Assembly: GCA_946481065.1 (NCBI GenBank)
Contig: CAMLMA010000117.1
Coordinates: 1 to 5,624 of the forward strand
Length of the DNA stretch: 5,624 nucleotides
Direction: 5' to 3'
Source: an uncultured Nitrosomonadales bacterium
Lineage (GTDB): Bacteria > Pseudomonadota > Gammaproteobacteria > Burkholderiales > Methylophilaceae
In this document: in pieces, positions 1 through 5,624 of the stretch
How the letters are laid out: the number at the start of each line of letters is the position of its first letter
Position numbering within the stretch: position 1 is the stretch's first letter
Made by a program: the position numbers and the translations under genes
The notes under the pieces: model-generated
Told to the model about the DNA's origin: nothing
What the model saw: only the letters and a program-made list of their open reading frames with translations
Databases searched by the model: none

Positions 1-1707
1 GCTCAGGTCGATCGGCGCATTGGGGTCGCTCTTGGCAGCCGGGGCTTTGTCCGATGCCGGCTTGGCGTCGGTCTTGGTGATGTAGCGATCGGCGTCCAGC
101 TTGTCGATATCAAGATCGAAGTTGTAGACCGGATTGGCGAAACGGCTGATGCCGAAACTACCCTTGATGTTGGTCTCGTCGAGCTTGACCGCGAACGGGC
201 TGATACGCAGCTCCTTGCCGTCGGCCTTGACGCCGAGGTTGAGGCCGGTGAGCTTGTAGTTCTGGTAGATCAGGTTGGCCACGCTGACCTTGCCTTCGAG
301 CAGCAGGTTGGCCAGTGCCGAGAGATCAGCCGGCTTGCTGCTGGCGGCCGTGGTCGCCGAGGGTTTGCTAGCTTCGGGCGCCGCCTTGTTGCCCAGCAGC
401 TTGTTGAGGTCGAGCGTATCGGCATTGAGGTTGAAGCGGATATTGGGCTTGGCGAACCCCTTCACCGCGACGTCACCCTTGAGATTGGTGTTGTCGACAT
501 TCAGGTTGAAATCGCTGGCAGCCTGCTCCTGTTTGATATCGGCCCGGGCCTTGATCGCGAAGGTGCCCTTGACGCCGCCGTTGGGCAGTGCCGGGTCGCG
601 GATATCAAGATTGCCGGCGAGCTTGGGCAACTCGAAGATGAGCTGTTCGATATTGCCGGTGAACGGCGAACTGAACTTGCCTTCGACGCTACGGGCACCC
701 TGCTTGGCGGACACTTCGCCGCTGATGCCGCTACTCTGGAACTGTTTCGGCGAGCCTTTGATGTCGGCCAGCGTCAGTGTCGCCTTGAGCGTATCGCTGC
801 CCTTCTCCTGGCTGAGATCGACCGTGACCTTGTCGCCGGAAACTTCATCCTTCTGTACCGTCAATTTCGGCGCGGCGACTTCGGCGGCGATGGTGCCGCC
901 CTTCTGCTTGCCGGAAACGGCGAGCTTCAGGCTGTCGACGAGGAATTCCATGGTCTCGGGCTTGGCGTCCACATCGCCGGAGAGCTTGATGCTGGCGTCG
1001 GAGACGTCGGCGAGGTCACCCTTGATGCTGGCGTCGAGGCCCTTGACGACGAAGTGCTTGTTCTCCGGATCCGCCATGAAATTACCCTGGGCCGTGATAT
1101 CGGCCTTCACCTTGGGCTGGCTGGCTTCCACCGTGAAGTCGGTGGCGAGATCGAAGGGTTCGGCCAGCGCGACATGGCCGGTCTTGAGGTTGAACTTGCT
1201 CAAGGCGTAAGTGGCCCCGGCCTGCTCGTCAGTGAAACTCACGGCAGAATCGCTGACGTTGACGCCGTCGATATCGAACTTGATCTGCTGCGATTCCTCG
1301 TCGTCCTCCTTGCTCAGCAGGTCATCGAGGTTGGTCGTGCCGTCCTTGTGGCGGATGATGTTGGCGCGCGCGCCATTGACATAAACGGTATCCACCACCA
1401 GCTGCTTCTTCAACAGCGGCAGCAGCGCCAGCGAGACCTTGAGCCCCTGCACGGAGGCGAATTCCTTGTCGCTGTTATGTTCGGACAGGCTGATCTTGCC
1501 GAGGTCGGCACCGATCTTGGGCCAGAAGGCGAGCTTGATGTCGCCTTCGATGTTGAGGGTGCGCTGCTTCTTCTCCTGCACCAGCTTGACCACCAGCGGC
1601 TTGTAGTCGTTGGGGTTGAAGGTCGCCGCGACGATGGCCACGACGACAGCCAGCAGCAAGACGATGCCGCCGACACCGATCAAAGCGAATTTAAGGAATT
1701 TGTTCAT
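1..1707 (-). CDS. AsmA family protein (C-terminus beyond left edge)
   Basis: The frame is open without a stop from the ATG at 1707 to base 1, giving the first 569 residues; the 3' end lies outside the window. Seen: a short basic N-terminus (MNKFLKF), then one hydrophobic segment at about residues 7-29, an uncleaved anchor or signal. After it comes NPNDYKPLVVKLVQEKKQR and a NIEGDIKLAFWPKIG stretch, the usual opening of the AsmA N-terminal domain. The rest is alternating beta-type sequence with many 'hydrophobic-x-G-x' strands, as expected of a periplasmic beta-rich groove. Two Ala/Pro/Lys/Ser-rich linkers lie at about 440-460 and 545-565. Known: AsmA-like proteins are inner-membrane-anchored, reach into the periplasm, and are linked to phospholipid transport and outer-membrane assembly. 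The start is supported by AGGG seven bases upstream and by a candidate promoter. It lies 70 bases after the ExoD-family gene. The family call is firm; the exact paralogue is not determined. Confidence 0.88.
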   Translation of the reverse strand, partial: MNKFLKFALIGVGGIVLLLAVVVAIVAATFNPNDYKPLVVKLVQEKKQRTLNIEGDIKLAFWPKIGADLGKISLSEHNSDKEFASVQGLKVSLALLPLLKKQLVVDTVYVNGARANIIRHKDGTTNLDDLLSKEDDEESQQIKFDIDGVNVSDSAVSFTDEQAGATYALSKFNLKTGHVALAEPFDLATDFTVEASQPKVKADITAQGNFMADPENKHFVVKGLDASIKGDLADVSDASIKLSGDVDAKPETMEFLVDSLKLAVSGKQKGGTIAAEVAAPKLTVQKDEVSGDKVTVDLSQEKGSDTLKATLTLADIKGSPKQFQSSGISGEVSAKQGARSVEGKFSSPFTGNIEQLIFELPKLAGNLDIRDPALPNGGVKGTFAIKARADIKQEQAASDFNLNVDNTNLKGDVAVKGFAKPNIRFNLNADTLDLNKLLGNKAAPEASKPSATTAASSKPADLSALANLLLEGKVSVANLIYQNYKLTGLNLGVKADGKELRISPFAVKLDETNIKGSFGISRFANPVYNFDLDIDKLDADRYITKTDAKPASDKAPAAKSDPNAPIDLS

Positions 1708-1714
1708 CTTTTGG

Positions 1715-1718
1715 CCCT
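1715..1718 (-). promoter_or_regulatory. Ribosome binding site of the AsmA-family gene
   Basis: Read on the minus strand this is AGGG followed by a seven-base spacer (CCAAAAG) before the ATG at 1707. The spacing is normal, and the match to the anti-Shine-Dalgarno sequence is short but acceptable. It supports the chosen start. Confidence 0.5.
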
Positions 1719-1742
1719 ATCTGCGTCGATTGATCAAAATAA

Positions 1743-1751
1743 ATTCTAACA
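1743..1751 (-). promoter_or_regulatory. Candidate extended -10 promoter for the AsmA-family gene
   Basis: The minus strand reads TGTTAGAAT, which is an extended -10 (TGn) followed by TAGAAT, five of six matches to TATAAT. It sits in an AT-rich patch (about 1690-1750) that stands out in GC-rich surroundings. I see no good -35 hexamer 16-18 bases upstream, which is common for extended -10 promoters. A start of transcription near 1736 would give a leader of roughly 30 bases with the AGGG ribosome site inside it. This would let the AsmA-family gene be expressed apart from uppP and the ExoD-family gene. It is a motif-based inference only. Confidence 0.45.
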
Positions 1752-1777
1752 CTGTTGCGCGATCCCTGCCCCCGGCC

Positions 1778-2413
1778 TCACCACAGGCTCGGCATATGCT
1801 GGATGGCCTCGGCGCCGAAATACCACGCGAGGTAGAAGAAATAGCCGAAATACACGGTGGTGACGAGCAGCCAGAAGAACGCGATCAGCACCATGAGGCC
1901 GTCCTGCTCGAACTGACCGAAGGCATAGAACAGCACGGCCAGCGCTGGCAGGGTGTTGTTGAAAGGCAGCACGCCAAAGGGGATCGCCATCAGCAGACCG
2001 GCCGACAGCATGATCATGCCGCCGATCTTCTGGCCGCGCACGCCTTGCGTGAACCAGGTCAGCCGCGAACGCGTGAACTTCTTCACCAGCCCCACCACCT
2101 TGAGGCAGACCTTGGTCAGGGTATGCCAGGTGCGCTCGCTCATCTCCACGTCGCGCATGCGCCTGGGCAATGCCGGCGATTCATGGCCGCGCAGCAGCTG
2201 CCAGCCCATCACCGCGTAGGTGAGCCCACCCAGTACGGTCAGCGGACCCATGGGCACCGGCTGCAGGTAAGGCAGCGCGAGGATCATGGCGATCAGCGCG
2301 AATGCCGCGTGGTCGAGTGAATCAAGCGCCTCGCCCAGCGTCAGCGGCCGTGTTTTCGCCAGCTCGGCGAAACGGTTCAGCGTGGCGACGATCTGCGCAT
2401 AATTGGCGCTCAT
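1778..2413 (-). CDS. ExoD-family integral membrane protein
   Basis: This is a 211-residue polytopic membrane protein ending in TGA at 1780-1778. Seen: a soluble N-terminal part with [15 protein letters not shown] at about 25-38, which matches the ExoD signature region. Hydrophobic segments follow at about 36-51, 56-73, 129-148, 154-167 and 172-199. Between them is a basic loop at about 83-128, with the pattern [13 protein letters not shown] and then SRLTWFTQG. Known: the family is named after rhizobial ExoD, whose mutants are altered in exopolysaccharide production, alkali sensitivity and nodule invasion; the biochemical activity is unknown. The ATG at 2413 overlaps the uppP stop as ATGA, and no strong ribosome site precedes it, so translation probably depends on coupling to uppP. 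The family call is firm; a specific role in exopolysaccharide here is not shown. Confidence 0.87.
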   Translation of the reverse strand: MSANYAQIVATLNRFAELAKTRPLTLGEALDSLDHAAFALIAMILALPYLQPVPMGPLTVLGGLTYAVMGWQLLRGHESPALPRRMRDVEMSERTWHTLTKVCLKVVGLVKKFTRSRLTWFTQGVRGQKIGGMIMLSAGLLMAIPFGVLPFNNTLPALAVLFYAFGQFEQDGLMVLIAFFWLLVTTVYFGYFFYLAWYFGAEAIQHMPSLW

Positions 2414-3213
2414 GCCAGCCCGGTGAAATAGGCCAGGACGATGACGCCGAAGACGATGCGGTACCAGGCGAAGACGCGGAAGTCGTGCTGCGCGACGTAG
2501 CGCAACAGGGTCTTGGTCGCGATCAGCGCGGCGACGAAGGCGGTGACGAAGCCGATGGCGAACATCGGCAGGTCATGCACGTCGAGCAAAGCCCAGTTCT
2601 TGAACAGGTCGTAGCCGGTCGCCGCCAGCATGATGGGGATGGCAAGGAAGAACGAGAACTCGGTGGCCGCCATGCGCGAGAGCCCGAACACCACGCCGCC
2701 GAGGATGGTGGAACCGGCACGCGAGACGCCGGGGATCAGCGCGCAACATTGGGCGATCCCGATCTTCAGCGCGTGTTTCCAGTCCATGTCATCGACGGTC
2801 GGCGTATCGACCCTGGGCGCCCAGCGTTCGATCGCGAGGATGACGAAGCCGCCGACGATCAAGGCGATGGCGACGGTGATCGGCGAGAACAGGTAGGTCT
2901 TGATCGCGTCGTGGAAGATGAGGCCGAGGATAGCCGCCGGCAGGAAGGCGATGGCGAGGTTGGCGACGAAACGCTGCGCGCTGGCCTGGCCAAGATGGGC
3001 GGCGACGTTCTGCAGGCGCTGCCGGTATTCCCAGCAAACGGCCAGGATGGCGCCGAGCTGGATGACGATCTCGAACACCTTGCCCTTGTCGTCGTTGAAG
3101 TCGAGCAGGTCGCCGACGATGATGAGGTGACCGGTGCTGGAGACCGGCAGGAATTCGGTGGCGCCTTCGACCACGCCGAGAATGAAGGCTTTGAGTAAGA
3201 GAACTAGATCCAT
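2410..3213 (-). CDS. uppP: Undecaprenyl-diphosphate phosphatase UppP (BacA)
   Basis: This is a 267-residue integral membrane phosphatase of normal family length. It hydrolyses undecaprenyl diphosphate to the monophosphate, recycling the lipid carrier used for peptidoglycan and other envelope polysaccharides; overexpression is classically tied to bacitracin resistance. Seen: the first signature [14 protein letters not shown] at residues 16-29, with Glu16 and Glu20 (the E-x3-E pair), Ser26 and His29. The second signature [10 protein letters not shown] is at 161-170 with Arg165. These correspond to the known active-site residues of the Escherichia coli enzyme, so the protein should be active. 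Many hydrophobic helices span the rest, for example at about 47-61, 84-101, 111-128, 186-200 and 216-232. The ATG at 3213 is preceded by a weak GAG at about seven bases and starts a standard family N-terminus. The stop overlaps the next gene by four bases. The upstream neighbour ends 59 bases away. Confidence 0.97.
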   Translation of the reverse strand: MDLVLLLKAFILGVVEGATEFLPVSSTGHLIIVGDLLDFNDDKGKVFEIVIQLGAILAVCWEYRQRLQNVAAHLGQASAQRFVANLAIAFLPAAILGLIFHDAIKTYLFSPITVAIALIVGGFVILAIERWAPRVDTPTVDDMDWKHALKIGIAQCCALIPGVSRAGSTILGGVVFGLSRMAATEFSFFLAIPIMLAATGYDLFKNWALLDVHDLPMFAIGFVTAFVAALIATKTLLRYVAQHDFRVFAWYRIVFGVIVLAYFTGLA

Positions 3214-3272
3214 GATGCTCGCAAATCGCTAGAGGTTCGGTTGAGAGGGTGAAGGCACAGGCCGCTGCAGCT

Positions 3273-3674
3273 TCAGTCTTTTTTCAGCATGGACAGCGCA
3301 TGTAGCAGCAAGCCCGATTGTGTCCTCGGTACTTTACCGTTTGGTGTCAGCCGATCGACCACGGTCGGCAGGTATTTCGCCAGCTTGTCCGCGGCTTCCT
3401 TGGGCGTCAGGTCGAACTCCTGCGCGATCTCGTTGAGGGCCGGCTTGCCGATGGCTTTTTGCACCTGCATGGCGGTGATCGGCAGGTTCTCGCCGACACC
3501 GACCCATGAGGTGACTTCTTCGGCCATGCCGTTGGCGGTGAATTGATCGAGGATACCCTGCAGGCCGCCATGATCGTTGAACAACCGCATCGCGGCCTCG
3601 ACCAGATGGGCCTGATCCTGGTCACCGCTGAACTTGCTGACGACGGCGCCAGCGACCTTCTGTAACAGACTCAT
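3273..3674 (-). CDS. YidB-like (DUF937) protein
   Basis: This is a 133-residue soluble protein, close in length to E. coli YidB. Seen: an N-terminal helix (MSLLQKVAGAVVSKF), then HGGLQGILDQFTANG at about 35-49. Next comes the family hallmark SWVGVGENLPI at about 56-66, followed by a helical half with FDLTPKEAADKLAKYLP at about 87-103 and VVDRLTPNGKVP. No signal peptide or membrane helix is evident. Known: YidB/DUF937 proteins are widespread and small, without an established biochemical function. Two in-frame ATGs compete, at 3680 and 3674. I chose 3674 because AAAAGGA ends six bases before it, whereas it abuts the upstream ATG with no spacer. A longer reading that extends back over the pseudouridine synthase gene is very unlikely. 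It lies 55 bases after the synthase gene and 59 before uppP, consistent with one transcript. Confidence 0.88.
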   Translation of the reverse strand: MSLLQKVAGAVVSKFSGDQDQAHLVEAAMRLFNDHGGLQGILDQFTANGMAEEVTSWVGVGENLPITAMQVQKAIGKPALNEIAQEFDLTPKEAADKLAKYLPTVVDRLTPNGKVPRTQSGLLLHALSMLKKD

Positions 3675-3680
3675 TGCCAT

Positions 3681-3687
3681 TCCTTTT
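3681..3687 (-). promoter_or_regulatory. Ribosome binding site that decides the YidB-like start
   Basis: The minus strand reads AAAAGGA, then ATGGCA, then ATG. The six-base spacing fits only the second ATG (3674). The first ATG directly abuts the motif and would be poorly placed for initiation. Confidence 0.65.
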
Positions 3688-3693
3688 CGTTGA

Positions 3694-3731
3694 AGAGAAA
3701 CACGACTTCTCTCCCCGAGAGCCAGTGGCTC
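3694..3731 (-). other. Two small inverted repeats between the pseudouridine synthase and YidB-like genes
   Basis: The first is GAGCC-AGT-GGCTC at 3719-3731, which overlaps the stop codon of the synthase gene. The second is AGAGAA (3694-3699) pairing with TTCTCT (3707-3712) around a seven-base loop. Both stems are short, and neither is followed by a long T tract on the minus strand. They may shape the mRNA between the two genes, but they do not look like an efficient intrinsic terminator and could be chance. Confidence 0.3.
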
Positions 3732-4965
3732 AGAAGCGCTCGCCGGGCCGCAGATAGCGCCATGTGCCGAGCGGTAGCTTGCCCAGCGTGACACTGCCGA
3801 TGCGCACGCGTTTCAAGCCGACCACCTTGAGGCCGACCAGCTCGCACATGCGGCGGATCTGGCGCTTGCGGCCTTCGCGCAGCACGAAACGCAGCTGGTC
3901 CTCGTTTTGCCACGAGACCTTGGCCGGCTTCAGCTGCACGCCGTCGAGCGAAAGCCCGAAGTTGAGCTTTTTCAGGTTCTGTTCCGTGAGCGTGCCTTCC
4001 ACGCGCACCAGATACTCTTTTTCTATGGTGGAATTCTCGCCGATCAGTTGCCGGGCGATACGTCCGTCCTGCGTCAGGACCAACAGACCGGTGGAATCGA
4101 TATCCAGCCGACCGGCGGGCGCGAGCCCCTTGAGATGACCGCGCTTGAAGGTCTTGTGGGTGGCGTCCTCCGCCCACTGGTTGTCCGGGTGCACCAGCAC
4201 CACCGCGGGTTCGTAGCCATCCTCGGCCTGACCCGACACATACCCGACCGGCTTGTGCAGCAGGATGGTGACGATCTCGGCCTGATGCTTCTCGGCGTCC
4301 TTGCTGACCTCGATACGCGCATGCGGATCGATGCGCGACCCCAGTTCGTCGACGACTACGCCGTTGACCTTGACCCAGCCGTTGCTGATCCACTCGTCCG
4401 CCTCGCGGCGTGAGCACAGGCCTAGCTCAGCCATGCGCTTGGAGAGCCGCGGCATGTCCGGATGAGTGGCGACCGGCTTGGGGGCGAATTTTGGGTTGCT
4501 CGGCCTATCCTTGTTGAAATCGCCGGGCTCGAAACCGTCGCGTGCCTTGCCGCCACGACGCGGTGTATCGCGATCCGTCATGCCGCGTGCAGGCGCTTGG
4601 CGTGGCTCGCCATGTTTGCTGGAACGCGCGTTGGCATCACGCTGGTCTGCCCTGGCTGGGCGGGCTGCGGCAGCGTCAGCTTCTCGCGGCTTGCCGTCAT
4701 GGCGATGGTTGCGCTGGCGATCGCCAGGCGCACCCGTGGCGCGAGTGTCGCGCGGAGGCCTGTCGGCTCCCGAGGTGATCTTGATTTGCGCCCCGGTTTC
4801 CGCCTTGCCTGCCTTCGCCGAGCCCGGCGCGACTTTCGGCGCCGGCGGCGTGGTACGAGCGCGCTTCGCCGGATCGACGCGTCTTACCGGTGCCTTGTGC
4901 GCGGGCTTGGCGTCATCCGTAACAGCGGCGCCTTCTGGTTTCTTGTGCAGCTTGAGTGTGCTCAT
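3730..4965 (-). CDS. S4-domain rRNA pseudouridine synthase (RluB/E/F group, most like RluF)
   Basis: The 411-residue product isomerises a uridine in rRNA, probably 23S, to pseudouridine. Seen: residues 1-170 are low-complexity and basic, rich in Ala, Pro, Lys, Arg and Asp, and likely disordered. An S4 RNA-binding domain covers about 171-220, with [20 protein letters not shown] and VKVNG. The catalytic domain has [11 protein letters not shown] at 235-245, [15 protein letters not shown] at 284-298 with catalytic Asp288, [10 protein letters not shown] at 315-324, and [15 protein letters not shown] at 364-378. The ending [18 protein letters not shown] resembles RluF more than RluB, but the target uridine cannot be read from sequence, so no symbol is given. 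The start is uncertain. ATG at 4965 has no clear ribosome site; an in-frame TTG at 5001 has AAGGA only three bases away and would add 12 residues. Start codons inside the extension are also possible. Its stop is 55 bases from the YidB-like gene. Confidence 0.88.
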   Translation of the reverse strand: MSTLKLHKKPEGAAVTDDAKPAHKAPVRRVDPAKRARTTPPAPKVAPGSAKAGKAETGAQIKITSGADRPPRDTRATGAPGDRQRNHRHDGKPREADAAAARPARADQRDANARSSKHGEPRQAPARGMTDRDTPRRGGKARDGFEPGDFNKDRPSNPKFAPKPVATHPDMPRLSKRMAELGLCSRREADEWISNGWVKVNGVVVDELGSRIDPHARIEVSKDAEKHQAEIVTILLHKPVGYVSGQAEDGYEPAVVLVHPDNQWAEDATHKTFKRGHLKGLAPAGRLDIDSTGLLVLTQDGRIARQLIGENSTIEKEYLVRVEGTLTEQNLKKLNFGLSLDGVQLKPAKVSWQNEDQLRFVLREGRKRQIRRMCELVGLKVVGLKRVRIGSVTLGKLPLGTWRYLRPGERF

Positions 4966-4977
4966 GGGAATGTCGAT

Positions 4978-4997
4978 CGGGCCCGATACCGGGCCCG
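4978..4997 (-). other. Perfect GC hairpin in the thiC-pseudouridine synthase gap
   Basis: CGGGCCCG (4978-4985) and CGGGCCCG (4990-4997) flank a four-base loop. Each arm is itself palindromic, so the two copies form both a direct and an inverted repeat. In RNA they give an eight-pair all-GC stem, with GUAU as the loop on the transcribed strand. It occupies most of the 42-base gap, starting 10 bases after the thiC stop and ending 12 bases before the ATG at 4965. No T run follows it on the minus strand, so it is not a textbook intrinsic terminator. It could protect the thiC 3' end, slow polymerase, or limit translation of the next gene. If translation begins at the TTG at 5001, the repeat would be coding. 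Confidence 0.55.
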
Positions 4998-5007
4998 CCA
5001 AAGGTCC

Positions 5008-5624
<617 letters not shown>

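Noticed and set aside
275..1749. Long plus-strand open frames of 311 and 231 codons opposite the AsmA-like gene
   Set aside because: They lie antisense to a complete AsmA-like frame. Their translations are low-complexity Ser/Leu/Ala or Val/Asp/Gln text with no family resemblance, as expected of shadow frames in GC-rich DNA.
1610..3198. Plus-strand open frames of 236 and 298 codons opposite the ExoD-family and uppP genes
   Set aside because: Their translations are rich in His/Gln/Arg or Asp/Glu/Gly without domain motifs. The minus-strand frames carry clear UppP and ExoD signatures.
3279..3284. Run of six A residues on the minus strand near the end of the YidB-like gene, a possible frameshift site
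   Set aside because: It encodes Lys-Lys two codons before the stop, is not in the frame of a classical slippery heptamer, and no downstream stimulatory structure is evident.
3675..3794. A 40-residue N-terminal extension of the YidB-like protein starting at 3794
   Set aside because: It would overlap the end of the synthase gene, does not resemble the family, and a well-placed AAAAGGA precedes the ATG at 3674.
3671..4417. A 248-codon minus-strand frame overlapping the pseudouridine synthase gene
   Set aside because: It is in a different frame from the synthase and reads as Arg/Gly/Ala-rich text. The catalytic motifs are all in the synthase frame, so this is a shadow.

Overview
The window is a GC-rich stretch of an ordinary bacterial chromosome. 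It holds six protein genes, all on the minus strand, so transcription runs from the right edge to the left. The organism looks like a betaproteobacterium, possibly near the Rhodocyclales. This rests on the style of the ThiC and AsmA-like proteins, on an S4-type pseudouridine synthase with a long basic Ala/Pro/Arg-rich N-terminal extension, and on the base composition. It is an inference from general resemblance, not a database result.

In transcription order the genes are: the C-terminal third of thiC (5624 to 5008), which makes the thiamine pyrimidine; an S4-domain rRNA pseudouridine synthase of the RluB/E/F group (4965 to 3730); a small YidB-like (DUF937) protein (3674 to 3273); uppP, undecaprenyl-pyrophosphate phosphatase (3213 to 2410); an ExoD-family membrane protein (2413 to 1778); and the first 569 residues of an AsmA-family protein that runs off the left edge (1707 to 1). 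Gaps are short: 42, 55, 59, -4 and 70 bases. Most of the block could be cotranscribed. uppP and the ExoD-family gene overlap by ATGA and are almost certainly translationally coupled. The AsmA-family gene has a good candidate for its own promoter in an AT-rich patch just upstream.

Functionally the left half is about the cell envelope: lipid-carrier recycling (UppP), a polytopic membrane protein linked to exopolysaccharide (ExoD family), and an inner-membrane-anchored AsmA-like protein of the kind linked to lipid transport and outer-membrane homeostasis. The right half is housekeeping: thiamine synthesis and rRNA modification. There is no RNA gene, mobile element, CRISPR array or convincing plus-strand gene. 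The gene-free stretches are all under 75 bases.

I found no previously undescribed system. The points most worth a second look are a perfect GC hairpin between thiC and the synthase gene, the long disordered extension of the synthase, and an internal duplication of about 106 residues in the AsmA-like protein.
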